Of a DNA stretch of 62,996 nt, positions 8,417 to 17,505 are shown one piece after another. The DNA comes from Streptomyces corallincola (GTDB lineage Bacteria > Actinomycetota > Actinomycetes > Streptomycetales > Streptomycetaceae). Location: positions 1 to 62,996 of the forward strand of contig NZ_JAHRXF010000036.1 of assembly GCF_019104725.1 (NCBI RefSeq), read 5' to 3'. Numbering within the stretch: position 1 is the first letter of the stretch; the number at the start of each line of letters is the position of its first letter. Both the position numbers and the translations under genes were made by a program. Under the pieces are notes generated by a model. That model was not told the origin of the DNA. It searched no databases and saw nothing but the letters and a program-made list of their open reading frames with translations.

Positions 8417-10222
8417 ATGGCCGTCAATCTGGTCAATGTCGAGAACGTCAGCAAGGTGTACGGCACCCGTGCCCTGCTGGACGGTGTCTCGCTCGGGGTG
8501 TCCGAGGGGGACCGGATCGGGGTGGTGGGCCGGAACGGGGACGGCAAGACCACGCTGATCCGGATGCTCGCCAGGCTGGAGGAGGCCGACACCGGGCGGG
8601 TGACGCACTCGGGCGGGCTGCGGATCGGGGTGCTGACACAGCACGACTCGCTGGACCCGGCGGCGACCGTCCGCCACGAGGTCATCGGGGACATGGCCGA
8701 CCACGAGTGGGCGGGCAACGCCAAGGTGCGGGACGTGCTGACCGGGCTGTTCGGCGGGCTGGACCTGCCGGGCTTCCCCAAGGGGCTGGACACGGTGATC
8801 GGCCCGCTGTCCGGCGGTGAGCGGCGCCGGATCGCGCTGGCCAAGCTGCTCATCGAGGACCAGGACCTGCTGGTGCTGGACGAGCCCACCAACCACCTGG
8901 ACGTGGAGGGCATCGCCTGGCTCGCCCGGCATCTGCGGGAGCGCAGGTCCGCGCTGGTGTGCGTCACCCACGACCGCTGGTTCCTGGACCAGGTGTGCAC
9001 CCGTATGTGGGACGTGCAGCGCGGCGACGTCTACGAGTACGAGGGCGGTTACTCGGACTACGTGTTCGCCCGCGCCGAGCGGGAGCGCATCGCGGCCACC
9101 GAGGAGGCCAAGCGGCAGAACCTGATCCGCAAGGAGCTGGCCTGGCTGCGGCGCGGTGCCCCCGCCCGCACCTCCAAGCCCCGCTTCCGGGTCGAGGCCG
9201 CCAACGAGCTGATCGCGGACGTGCCGCCGCCCCGCGACAGCAGCGAGCTGATGAAGTTCGCCTCGTCCCGGCTGGGCAGGACGGTGTTCGACCTGGAGGA
9301 CGTCACCGTGCAGGCCGGGCCGAAGGTGCTGCTGAAGCACCTCACCTGGCAGCTCGGCCCCGGCGACCGCATCGGCCTGGTCGGGGTGAACGGCGCGGGC
9401 AAGACCTCGCTGCTGCGCGCGATGGCGGAGGCCGCCCGCTCCGAGGGCGAGACCCAGCCCGCCTCGGGCCGTATCGCGGTGGGCCGTACGGTCAAGCTGG
9501 CGTACCTCTCCCAGGAGGTCGCCGAACTCGACCCCGCGCTCAGGGTGCTGGAGGCCGTGCAGCAGGTGCGGGAGCGCGTCGATCTCGGCAAGGGCCGGGA
9601 GATGACGGCCGGGCAGCTCTGCGAGACCTTCGGCTTCGGCAAGGAGAAGCAGTGGACGCCGGTCGGGGACCTGTCCGGCGGTGAGCGGCGCCGCCTCCAG
9701 CTGCTGCGGCTGCTGATGGACGAGCCCAACGTCCTCTTCCTGGACGAGCCCACCAACGACCTGGACATCGAGACCCTCACCCAGCTGGAGGACGTCCTCG
9801 ACGGCTGGCCCGGTTCGATGATCGTCATCTCGCACGACCGGTTCTTCGTGGAGCGCACCACGGACCGCGTCTTCGCGCTGCTCGGGGACGGCGCGCTGCG
9901 GATGCTGCCGCGCGGCATCGACGAGTACCTGGAGCGGCGGCAGCGGATGGAGGAGGCCGTCGCCGTGCGGACCCCGGCCGCCGCCAAGCCCGCCACGACC
10001 GAGCGCAGCGCCGCCGACCAGCGGGTGGCGAAGAAGGAACTCCAGCGCATCGAGCGGCAGTTGGACAAGGTCTCCGAGAAGGAGGCCAAGCTGCACGCCC
10101 GGATCGCGGACAACGCCACCGACTTCGCCAGGGTGGCCGAACTGGACGCTCAGTTGCGCGACCTCGCCGGTGAGCGGGAGGAACTGGAGCTGCGCTGGCT
10201 GGAACTGGCCGAGGACGCGTAA
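8417..10222 (+). CDS. ABC-F family ATP-binding cassette protein
   Basis: A 601-residue soluble protein with two ABC domains and no membrane segments. The first domain has Walker A VGRNGDGKTT, signature LSGGERRRIAL and Walker B LVLDEPTNHLD; the second has GVNGAGKTS, LSGGERRRLQL and LFLDEPTNDLD. A charged inter-domain linker and a C-terminal coiled coil (about 535-595) fit the Uup-like branch of ABC-F proteins, which act on ribosomes or, less clearly, on DNA. Residue D in the first Walker A (NGDGKT, where N-G-x-GKT is usual) is ordinary variation. It follows ispE by 166 bp, as commonly seen in Streptomyces. A role in antibiotic resistance cannot be inferred. Confidence 0.92.
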   Translation: MAVNLVNVENVSKVYGTRALLDGVSLGVSEGDRIGVVGRNGDGKTTLIRMLARLEEADTGRVTHSGGLRIGVLTQHDSLDPAATVRHEVIGDMADHEWAGNAKVRDVLTGLFGGLDLPGFPKGLDTVIGPLSGGERRRIALAKLLIEDQDLLVLDEPTNHLDVEGIAWLARHLRERRSALVCVTHDRWFLDQVCTRMWDVQRGDVYEYEGGYSDYVFARAERERIAATEEAKRQNLIRKELAWLRRGAPARTSKPRFRVEAANELIADVPPPRDSSELMKFASSRLGRTVFDLEDVTVQAGPKVLLKHLTWQLGPGDRIGLVGVNGAGKTSLLRAMAEAARSEGETQPASGRIAVGRTVKLAYLSQEVAELDPALRVLEAVQQVRERVDLGKGREMTAGQLCETFGFGKEKQWTPVGDLSGGERRRLQLLRLLMDEPNVLFLDEPTNDLDIETLTQLEDVLDGWPGSMIVISHDRFFVERTTDRVFALLGDGALRMLPRGIDEYLERRQRMEEAVAVRTPAAAKPATTERSAADQRVAKKELQRIERQLDKVSEKEAKLHARIADNATDFARVAELDAQLRDLAGEREELELRWLELAEDA

Positions 10223-10514
10223 GACCCGACGGGGGCCAGGGGGGGCGTTCGCGGGTGCGTTCGCGGGGCGCTCACGGCGTGCGCGGCGCGTGCGGGGTGG
10301 GTGCGCGCGCCGCGTGGAGGGGGCGTGAAGGCGCGTAACGGCGGCATCACAGCCCGGTTCTCCCTTGGGCACAGGCCCCGTTCGGGACCCCTGCGCGGGC
10401 CGGGCCTGGTGATAGAAAGACCGTCGAGAACGTGTCGTACTGCTCCCTCGGGGTCCTGGAACGCCCCTGGGGAGCGTGGCGCGAAAGCAGTGAACAAGGG
10501 GGATGTGAGCGCTG

Positions 10515-12314
10515 ATGACCCAGCCACCCGGTCAGCCGCCGCAGGACGGCTTCGGAGCACCGCGGGAACCCCAGCCGCCCCAGCCGCCCCCGCCCGGCGG
10601 CCACGGCCTGCCGCAGTCCCCGCCCCCCGGCCCCTACGGGTCGCAGCCCGGCCCGTACGGCACCCCGGCCCCCGGACCCTACGGGTCACCGCCCCCCGGC
10701 CCCTACGGTGCTCAGCCGGGCCCCTACGGCGCTCAGCCGCCCGGCCCCTACGGCACCCCGGCCCAGCCGCCGCCCCCGCCGGGCTACGGCTACCCCCAGC
10801 AGCCCCCGCCCCCGCCGGGGCAGCCCGGCTACGGCTACCCCCCGTACCCCGGCGGTCCCGGCACTCCCGGCGGCGACCGGCCGTCCCGCAAGGGCCGTAC
10901 CGCCCTGATCGTCGCCGCCGCCGTCACCGCGCTGGCCCTCGTCGGCGGTGCCGTGTGGGCCTTCACCAGCGGCGGCGGGGACGGCGGCAAGCCGGTCGCG
11001 GGGCGGAGCGACGACGCCAAGCAGCCCTCCGGCGGCCCGTCCGCCTCCGCCTCGGTGGACGACGGCGACGGCACCGGCAACGGCGGCACCGACGACCTCA
11101 ACGCGGGCCGCAAGGCGGGCGACGGCAAGGTGCTCTGGAACAAGACCGCCCCCCAAGTGCCCGGCAGCGGCGCCGCCGCGCCCGGCCTCTGGGTCACCGG
11201 CACGGCCGTGGTGAAGCCCGCGTACAAGCAGGTCTTCGCCTACCGCGTCACGGACGGCGGGCCCGCCTGGGCGCCGATCACCCTCCCGCAGAAGATCTGT
11301 GCCGTCACCGCCCGCCCGTCCGCCGACGGCAAGGTCGTCGTCGCGTACATGGACGGCGTCAGCGACCGCGCGGAGTGCAACCAGCTCCAGCAGATCGACC
11401 TGGCCACCGGCAAGCGCGGCTGGCACACCGAGGTCGCCGACGGCGCCCTGTTCGACAGCACCCTGAACATCGAACTCACCGTCAGCGGCAAGACGTTGAT
11501 GGTGGGCCGGTCCCAGTCCGGCACCGCGCTCGACCTGGCGACCGGTCACAAGCTCTACGACAAGAAGAAGTACGGCACCGCCTGCTACCCGGCCGCGTTC
11601 GCGGGCGACGACAGCCGGATCATCCAGGTCGCCTCCTGCGAGGCGGGCAAGTCCACCGCGCACGACGAGATCCAGGAGTTCGACCCGGCCACCGGAAAGG
11701 CCCGCTGGACCCGGAAGGTCACGGCCGGATGGCGGGTCGCGCGGACGTACTCGCTGCACCCGCTGGTGGTCTATCTGACCAACCAGGAGAAGAAGGCGTG
11801 GAACATCTCGACCGTCGGCGACGACGGCAGGTTCCGCTCCGAGGTCAAGGTGGACGAGAAGTTCCAGCCGTCCTGCGGCTTCGCCATCCTCCAGCGCGCC
11901 CTCCAGGGCTGCCAGGGCGTCGCCGCCGACGCCGACACGCTCTACCTGCCCACCCAGGCCACCGGCGGACCCAACGAGATCGTCGCCCTCAGCCTCACCA
12001 CCGGCAAGGAGAAGTGGCGGATCAAGGCCCCGGACGGCCGGACGATGGTCCCGCTCGGTACCGGGGGCGGTCGGCTGACCGCCTATGTGGCACCGTCGTA
12101 CGACGCGGGCGGCCAGGTGGTGTCCGTGCCGACCACGGGCGGAACCCACCCCTTCACCACGCTGCTGCGGAACCCGCCCGGCGCCGCGAAGGTCGAGCGG
12201 ACGTACTTCAGCCCGCTGACGGCCTGGGTGGACGGCCGCTTCTACCTCGCCACCAACCGGCTCTCGGGCACCGGCGACGCGGACCAGAAACTGATGACGG
12301 CCTTCGGCAAGTGA
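10515..12314 (+). CDS. membrane-anchored PQQ-type beta-propeller protein with PYG-rich N-terminus
   Basis: A 599-residue protein. Residues 1-120 are Pro/Gly/Gln-rich with many PGPYG units. A single transmembrane helix (about 125-147, TALIVAAAVTALALVGGAVW) follows, then a Ser/Gly spacer, then an extracytoplasmic domain with repeated aromatic-LDLATGK/W segments characteristic of a PQQ-like (quinoprotein-type) beta-propeller. No cofactor-binding set or catalytic residues stand out, so it is better seen as a binding or scaffold propeller. The Pro-rich cytoplasmic tail resembles those of many Streptomyces membrane proteins of unknown role. It is followed 88 bp later by a paralogue with the same architecture. 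Function unknown. Confidence 0.88.
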   Translation: MTQPPGQPPQDGFGAPREPQPPQPPPPGGHGLPQSPPPGPYGSQPGPYGTPAPGPYGSPPPGPYGAQPGPYGAQPPGPYGTPAQPPPPPGYGYPQQPPPPPGQPGYGYPPYPGGPGTPGGDRPSRKGRTALIVAAAVTALALVGGAVWAFTSGGGDGGKPVAGRSDDAKQPSGGPSASASVDDGDGTGNGGTDDLNAGRKAGDGKVLWNKTAPQVPGSGAAAPGLWVTGTAVVKPAYKQVFAYRVTDGGPAWAPITLPQKICAVTARPSADGKVVVAYMDGVSDRAECNQLQQIDLATGKRGWHTEVADGALFDSTLNIELTVSGKTLMVGRSQSGTALDLATGHKLYDKKKYGTACYPAAFAGDDSRIIQVASCEAGKSTAHDEIQEFDPATGKARWTRKVTAGWRVARTYSLHPLVVYLTNQEKKAWNISTVGDDGRFRSEVKVDEKFQPSCGFAILQRALQGCQGVAADADTLYLPTQATGGPNEIVALSLTTGKEKWRIKAPDGRTMVPLGTGGGRLTAYVAPSYDAGGQVVSVPTTGGTHPFTTLLRNPPGAAKVERTYFSPLTAWVDGRFYLATNRLSGTGDADQKLMTAFGK

Positions 12315-12402
12315 GCAGCCCAGGCCCCCTTCCCGGTCTCCCGTCCGGTCCTCCCGCCCTCCTCCCGCCGCCCGGCCCGAGCCTCACCGAGGTGCCTTCG
12401 CC

Positions 12403-14259
12403 ATGACCCAGCCGCCCCCGCCGCCCCACCAGCCCTCCGAACAGCCCCCGCAGCAGGGCGGTTTCGGCCCGCCCCAGGAGCAGCCCCCGCAGCCCCCGGC
12501 CCAGCCCGCGCAGCCCCCGGCCCAGTCCGCCCAGCCCCCCGCCGCGCCCCAGCCGGGCTACGGCCACCCCCAGCCGGGCTACGGCCACCCGCAGCCCGGC
12601 TACGGCCACCCGCAGGGGCCCGCCCCCGCGCCCGGCTACGGCTACCCCCAGCAGCCGCCCGCGCCCCAGCCCGGCTACGGCTACCCCGGCCCCGGCGCCC
12701 AGCAGAACCCGTACGCCCAGCCGCACACCCCGTACGGGCAGGCCCCCTACGGGCAGCCCCCGTACGGGCAGCAGCCCGGCTACGGCCACCCCGGCGGCCC
12801 GCTGCCGCCGACCGCGGTGACGCCCGGGGGCTCCGGCGGCCGGAGCAACGCCGTGGTGTTCATCGTGCTGGCCGCTGTCGTCGCCATCGCCCTGATCGTC
12901 GGCGCGGGCGTGCTGTACGCCAACAGGTCGGGTGACGACGGCAGGAAGCCCGTGACCGCCGCGTCCGGCGGCGGTGACAAGGACGGTTCCGGCGGCGGTT
13001 CCGGCGCCCGTGAGAAGGTACCGGCCGACCCGGACGCCAAGAGCCTCTTCACGGTGCCGATGCCGAAGACCGACGACACCGTCGTCACCTCGGGCTCCTG
13101 GCTGACCGGCGAGGTCTACGCCAAGTCCGGCATCGCGGAGATCGTCGGCCACGACCCGGCGAGCGGCGCCGAGCGGTGGAAGGTGAAGCTCCCCGGCCCG
13201 GTGTGCGCGGTCACCGACCACGTCACCTCCGACGACCGGACGGCGATCGTCTTCCAGCCGAAGATGCCCGCCAAGGGCTCCAGCGCCGGATGCAGCCAGG
13301 TCGCCGCGCTCGACCTGGACGCCGGCCGCCTCCTGTGGACGAAGACCGTGCGGACCGGTGACGCCCCGGTCAACCTGGACAACGTGACGGTCGCCCAGCA
13401 CACCGTCGCCGTCGGCAGCAACGACGGAGGCGCCGCCTTCGACATCGCCTCCGGGAAGTCCCTGTGGCAGCCCAAGCCCGGCGACTCCTGCTTCGACGCG
13501 GGCTACGGCGGCGGCACCAGGATGGCCGTCGTCCGCAAGTGCGGCGGCTACGACGACCGGCAGCTGCACATCCAGAACATCGACCCGGCCACCGGCAAGG
13601 TCATCGCCGACTACAAGATGCCGCCGGGCGTCGAGTACGCGAGCATCGTCTCCACCGACCCGCTGGTCGCCGCCGCCGACGTCGGCGACGCCGCCGGTGA
13701 CGGCAGCGGAGTCTCCGACTACTTCTCCATCGACAACCGCACCGGCAGGCTGCTCGCCCGGATCTCCGCGCCCGGCAAGACGTACGCGGGCCGCTGCGAC
13801 GGCATCTCCCGCGTCGAGGACTGCCGGGAGGTCGTCGCCGGGGACGGCAAGCTGTTCGTGCCGACCGAGGAGCACGACGGCACCAAGCAGTTCAGCAAGA
13901 CCAACGAGATCGTCGTCTTCGACCTCGCCACCGGCAAGGAGACCGGCCGCCGCGCCGAGGCGGGCGACGGCTGGACGCTGAGCCCGCTCCGCATGGACGG
14001 CCGCGACCTGATCGCCTACAAGCGCCCGCCGTACGACCAGGGCGGGCGGATCGTCCGCTACGACGCGGCCTCCTTCAAGGAGACCACCCTGCTCAAGAAC
14101 CCCGCCGACCAGGACGACCGCCGGGCGGAGGCCGCGATGCTCCCCCAGTACGCCGAGATCCTCTACGGCGACGGACGGCTCTACATGTCGGCCGTGTACG
14201 CCCACAAGGTGACCGCCGGCAGGGAGCAACTGGTGATCGCCTTCGGCACCGACGGCTGA
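12403..14259 (+). CDS. second PQQ-type beta-propeller protein, paralogue of the preceding gene
   Basis: A 618-residue protein with the same layout as its neighbour: a Pro/Gln-rich tail with PGYGHP and PYGQ repeats (1-140), a transmembrane helix at about 147-170 (NAVVFIVLAAVVAIALIVG), a Ser/Gly linker and a propeller domain with DPATGK/DLATGK blades. Both proteins share paired cysteines in several blades (for example KPGDSCF, KCGG, RCDG and DCRE here), consistent with an oxidising exterior. The two genes probably arose by tandem duplication and may be cotranscribed. No enzymatic activity can be assigned. Confidence 0.88.
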   Translation: MTQPPPPPHQPSEQPPQQGGFGPPQEQPPQPPAQPAQPPAQSAQPPAAPQPGYGHPQPGYGHPQPGYGHPQGPAPAPGYGYPQQPPAPQPGYGYPGPGAQQNPYAQPHTPYGQAPYGQPPYGQQPGYGHPGGPLPPTAVTPGGSGGRSNAVVFIVLAAVVAIALIVGAGVLYANRSGDDGRKPVTAASGGGDKDGSGGGSGAREKVPADPDAKSLFTVPMPKTDDTVVTSGSWLTGEVYAKSGIAEIVGHDPASGAERWKVKLPGPVCAVTDHVTSDDRTAIVFQPKMPAKGSSAGCSQVAALDLDAGRLLWTKTVRTGDAPVNLDNVTVAQHTVAVGSNDGGAAFDIASGKSLWQPKPGDSCFDAGYGGGTRMAVVRKCGGYDDRQLHIQNIDPATGKVIADYKMPPGVEYASIVSTDPLVAAADVGDAAGDGSGVSDYFSIDNRTGRLLARISAPGKTYAGRCDGISRVEDCREVVAGDGKLFVPTEEHDGTKQFSKTNEIVVFDLATGKETGRRAEAGDGWTLSPLRMDGRDLIAYKRPPYDQGGRIVRYDAASFKETTLLKNPADQDDRRAEAAMLPQYAEILYGDGRLYMSAVYAHKVTAGREQLVIAFGTDG

Positions 14260-14413
14260 CACCCTCCCCCCGAGGGGGAACCCGTACGGGAAGTGCTCCG
14301 GGTCCACCGATCCGGGGCACTTCCGCGCATGGGGCGGCGGGACGTCGAACAAGCGTGTAGCTTCCGGGGGCATGACGGGCCGGGCGGCCCCAGGGGGAAA
14401 TGGGGGGCGCTCT

Positions 14414-15127
14414 ATGGGAGTTCGGCTGATGGTCGTGGACGACCACCGGCTGCTCGCGGAGGCGCTCGCGTCCGCGCTGAAGCTGCGCGGGCACCGGGTG
14501 CTCGCCGCCGCGGCACCAGTGGCGGGCGCGGCCGAGCTGGTGATCGCGCGGGCGCCCGAGGTGTGCCTGCTGGGCACGGCCGCGCCCGCCGGTCCCGGCG
14601 CCTTCGACCCGGTGGTGCGGATCAAGCGGGAGCGGCCCCAGGTGGCCGTGGTGGTGCTGGGCCCGGTGCCCTCGCCCCGGGGCATCGCGGCGGCCTTCGC
14701 CTCCGGCGCCTCCGGCTACGTACGGCACGACGAGCGGATCGAGGGCGTGGAGCGGGCCATCGTGAAGGCCAGGGCGGGTGAGGCCGCCGTCGCCCCGCAA
14801 CTGCTCCAGGGCGCCTTCCACGACCTGCTGCACCCGGAGGCGGAGCCCGACGACGAGGGCCGGCGGCTGCTGCGGATGCTGACCCCGCGTGAGGTGGAGG
14901 TGCTGGTCCGGGTCGCGGAGGGCGAGGACACCCGGCTGATCGCGGCCGGGATGCGCATCGCGCCGTCCACCGCCCGCACCCATGTGCAGCGGGTGCTGAT
15001 GAAACTGGGCGTCGGCTCCCGCCTGGAAGCCGCCGCCCTCGCCGCCCGCACCGGCCTGCTGGACCGCGCCGCCCCCCTGCCCCCGCCCCGGCAGGCCCCG
15101 GAGACACCGCCGGGACCGGAGTCGTAG
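14414..15127 (+). CDS. LuxR-family regulator with degenerate receiver domain
   Basis: A 237-residue NarL/FixJ-type protein. Residues 1-115 fold like a receiver (VVDDHRLLAEAL at the start), but the phospho-acceptor Asp is replaced: the beta-3 segment reads EVCLLGTAAP, with Gly where Asp is expected. The conserved Thr and Lys positions are also changed (VVLGPVPS; GYVRHD). The C-terminal HTH is normal (LTPREVEVLVRVAEG, then IAPSTARTHVQRVLMKLGVGSRLEA). It is therefore probably phosphorylation-independent. I prefer the ATG at 14414, which begins directly on the receiver; an upstream ATG at 14372 is possible. No histidine kinase is adjacent. A tandem repeat containing the stop codon follows. Confidence 0.88.
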   Translation: MGVRLMVVDDHRLLAEALASALKLRGHRVLAAAAPVAGAAELVIARAPEVCLLGTAAPAGPGAFDPVVRIKRERPQVAVVVLGPVPSPRGIAAAFASGASGYVRHDERIEGVERAIVKARAGEAAVAPQLLQGAFHDLLHPEAEPDDEGRRLLRMLTPREVEVLVRVAEGEDTRLIAAGMRIAPSTARTHVQRVLMKLGVGSRLEAAALAARTGLLDRAAPLPPPRQAPETPPGPES

Positions 15128-15171
15128 GAGGGGAGGACCGGACTCGTAGGAGGGGACCGGAGTCGTAGGAG
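15113..15171. repeat. three tandem copies of the luxR 3' end including its stop codon
   Basis: Units starting GGACCGGA(G/C)TCGTAGGAG begin at 15113, 15135 and 15154. The first contains the last codons and TAG stop of the regulator gene; the next two are downstream copies. Confidence 0.8.
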
Positions 15172-15211
15172 AGGCCCCACGTAACTCCGGCCCCCGGCAC
15201 GGTGGTTGGTG

Positions 15212-15565
15212 CTACGCGCCCCGCTCGTGCTCGTCCCCGTCCTCCCGCGGGACGGGCGGCGGGGTGGGGCGGAGCTTCAGCCAGGCGAGGAAGAAGACGC
15301 CCAGCAGCAGCATGCCGAGGCCGGTCCACAGGTTGATGTTGACGCCCTCGGCCTTGGCGATGGCGGCCGGTGAGTCGGTGATCCCGGTGATCGTCACGAT
15401 GACGCCGTACAGCACGAACAGGCCGCCGATGATGCGGCGCAGGTCGAAGATGCGGGCCGCCGTGGCGGACCGGCTCTCCAGGTCGGTGACCTCGCGGCGC
15501 AGGGCATCCTCGGGGGTGCCGGAGGGCTCGGGGGCGCCGCCGGGCTCGGGGCGGTTCTCGGTCAT
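15212..15565 (-). CDS. small two-helix membrane protein, function unknown
   Basis: A 117-residue protein. An acidic N-terminus with a short amphipathic stretch (about 20-42) is followed by two hydrophobic helices (about 45-66, GGLFVLYGVIVTITGI, and 80-98, GLGMLLLGVFFLAWL), with a charged tail. It lies 21 bp downstream of the sodium/solute symporter on the same strand, so it is probably cotranscribed with it and may be an accessory subunit. That role is inferred from position only. Confidence 0.8.
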   Translation of the reverse strand: MTENRPEPGGAPEPSGTPEDALRREVTDLESRSATAARIFDLRRIIGGLFVLYGVIVTITGITDSPAAIAKAEGVNINLWTGLGMLLLGVFFLAWLKLRPTPPPVPREDGDEHERGA

Positions 15566-15586
15566 GGTTTCCTCATCCTCCCGCGA

Positions 15587-17281
15587 TCAGAACGAGAACG
15601 GGATGTAGCAGACGGCGGCCAGCACGATCGCGCCCCAGCCCAGCAGCGCCGGGCGCCGGTACCAGGCGTCGTCACCGGCGGCCGGTGCCTCGGACATGCC
15701 GGGGGACCGGGTGCCGTGGACCAGGCCCTGGAGTTCGGCGGCGGGCTTGGGCCCGGTGAACAGCGAGACGAGGACCATCACGACCGCGCCCGCGACGAAC
15801 CCGGCGATGGCGGACACGAAGTTGGCGCCCTGGTCGGACGGGATCGGGACGATGCCCTCCCGGTAGAACACGAAGTAGTTGACCATCGCGGTGACGGTGC
15901 CCGCGAGCAGGCCCCAGAAGCCGGACCGGGCGGAGGCGCGCTTCCAGAACATGCCGACGATGAAGACCGCGAACATCGGCACGTTGAAGAAGGAGAACAG
16001 CGTCTGGAGGTAGCTCATGATGTTGGAGAACGAGCTGGCCAGGAACGCGGTGCCGACCGAGGCGGCGACACCGATCACGGTGATCAGCCGCCCGAAGCGC
16101 ACGTAGTGGGCGTCCGCGCGGCCGGGCCTGACGTACTTCGCCCAGATGTCGTTGGTGAACACGGTGTTGAACGACGACACGTTGGCGGCCATGCCCGCCA
16201 TGAACGCGGCGAGCAGCCCGGTGACCGCGATGCCGAGCACGCCGTTGGGGAGCAGCTCCTGCATCAGGTACGGGATGGCGTCGTTGTACTGGAGCCCCGA
16301 GGCGGAGGTGCCGATGTCCGGCACCAGCGCGGCGGCGACCAGGCCGGGGATCATCACCAGGAAGACGATGAAGATCTTCGGGTACGCGGCGATCAGCGGG
16401 GTGCGCTGCGCGGCGGACAGGTTCCTCGCGGACAGCGCGCGCTGCACCTCGGCGAAGTTGGTCGTCCAGTAGCCGAAGGACAGCACGAAGCCCAGACCGA
16501 GCACGATGGTCAGCCAGTTGGCGCCGAGCGGGTTGGCGCTGCCGATGCCGGTGCCGCCCCAGGCGGTGGTGAAGTCGTGCCCGTGCCGCGCGGTCAGCCG
16601 GTCGGTCAGCCCGCCCCAGCCGCCGACCTTCCGCAGGCCGAGGAGGGTGATCGGGATCAGCGCGGCCAGGATCACGAAGAACTGGAGCACCTCGTTGTAG
16701 ATCGCCGAGGACAGCCCGCCCAGGGTGATGTACGCCAGCACGAACGCACCGGCGACCACGATCGCCACCCACTGCGGCCAGCCCAGCAGCGCCTGCACGA
16801 CGATGGCCAGGGCGTACAGGTTGACGCCCGCGATGAGGACGGCGGCGAACGCGAACAGGACCGAACTCAGCAGGTGGGCGGCCCTGTCGAAGCGCAGCAG
16901 CAGGAACTCGGGCACCGAGCGGACCTTGCTGCCGTAGTAGAAGGGCATCATCACCAGGCCCAGGAAGACCATCGCGGGGATGGCCCCGATCCAGTACCAG
17001 TGCACCGTGTAGGCGCCGTACTGGGCGCTGTTGGCGGCCATGCCCAGGATCTCGGTGGCCGCCAGGTTCGCCGAGACGAAGGCGAGGCCGGTGATCCAGG
17101 CGGGCAGGGAGCGGCCGGAGAGGAAGAAGTCGAGGCTGGTCCTGACCGAGCGCCGGGCGGCGAGGCCGATGCCCAGGACGACGACGAAGTAGATCGCCAG
17201 GATCGAGTAGTCCAGCCAGTTGGTCGGGAGCCGCAGCTCCACCGCCTGGTACGCGGCGGCGGCGTATGAGGGGGTCTGCAC
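15587..17281 (-). CDS. sodium:solute symporter (SSS family), probably sugar-specific
   Basis: A 564-residue transporter with 13-14 predicted membrane helices. SSS landmarks include LDFFLSGRSLPAWITGLAF early, SANLAATEILGMAA, and the GMAANVSSFNTVFTNDIW region near the middle, resembling the SGLT-like branch that takes up galactose, glucose or myo-inositol with Na+. The GTG at 17281 precedes a short periplasmic N-terminus. It is divergent from galT-galE-galK across a T-rich promoter region, which suggests galactose as substrate and shared regulation; the substrate assignment is inference. Intact. Confidence 0.88.
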   Translation of the reverse strand: MQTPSYAAAAYQAVELRLPTNWLDYSILAIYFVVVLGIGLAARRSVRTSLDFFLSGRSLPAWITGLAFVSANLAATEILGMAANSAQYGAYTVHWYWIGAIPAMVFLGLVMMPFYYGSKVRSVPEFLLLRFDRAAHLLSSVLFAFAAVLIAGVNLYALAIVVQALLGWPQWVAIVVAGAFVLAYITLGGLSSAIYNEVLQFFVILAALIPITLLGLRKVGGWGGLTDRLTARHGHDFTTAWGGTGIGSANPLGANWLTIVLGLGFVLSFGYWTTNFAEVQRALSARNLSAAQRTPLIAAYPKIFIVFLVMIPGLVAAALVPDIGTSASGLQYNDAIPYLMQELLPNGVLGIAVTGLLAAFMAGMAANVSSFNTVFTNDIWAKYVRPGRADAHYVRFGRLITVIGVAASVGTAFLASSFSNIMSYLQTLFSFFNVPMFAVFIVGMFWKRASARSGFWGLLAGTVTAMVNYFVFYREGIVPIPSDQGANFVSAIAGFVAGAVVMVLVSLFTGPKPAAELQGLVHGTRSPGMSEAPAAGDDAWYRRPALLGWGAIVLAAVCYIPFSF

Positions 17282-17505
17282 ATGAACTCGCTTCGTCGGG
17301 CGAACCGATCCGGGGCGGAACCTGTGCGTCCGTTCGCACGGCCCGCACGGTTCCGATGGTGTTCTTTGTTGGATCGTGATCGTTCAGATCTGGTGCTGTT
17401 CTGGTTTGTTATGTTTGCTTGTGTTGAGTGAGTGGGTGCGGGCACACCCTTGGGGGACCGAGCCGTTCGGGGCCGTGTTCCTCGGGGCCGAACAAGGAGT
17501 CCGGC
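17282..17505. promoter_or_regulatory. divergent gal operon/symporter control region
   Basis: The stretch 17357-17430 is strikingly AT-rich for this genome, with T-rich runs such as TTTGTTATGTTTGCTTGTG on the top strand. TATGTT at 17410-17415 is a plausible -10 for galT. An AAGGAG ribosome site (17493-17498) precedes the galT GTG. Galactose induction is known for Streptomyces gal operons; the operator itself is not resolved here. Confidence 0.6.

Noticed and set aside
10515..15127. Start of a secondary-metabolite cluster
   Set aside because: No PKS, NRPS, terpene or RiPP genes are seen anywhere in the window; the LuxR gene alone is not enough.
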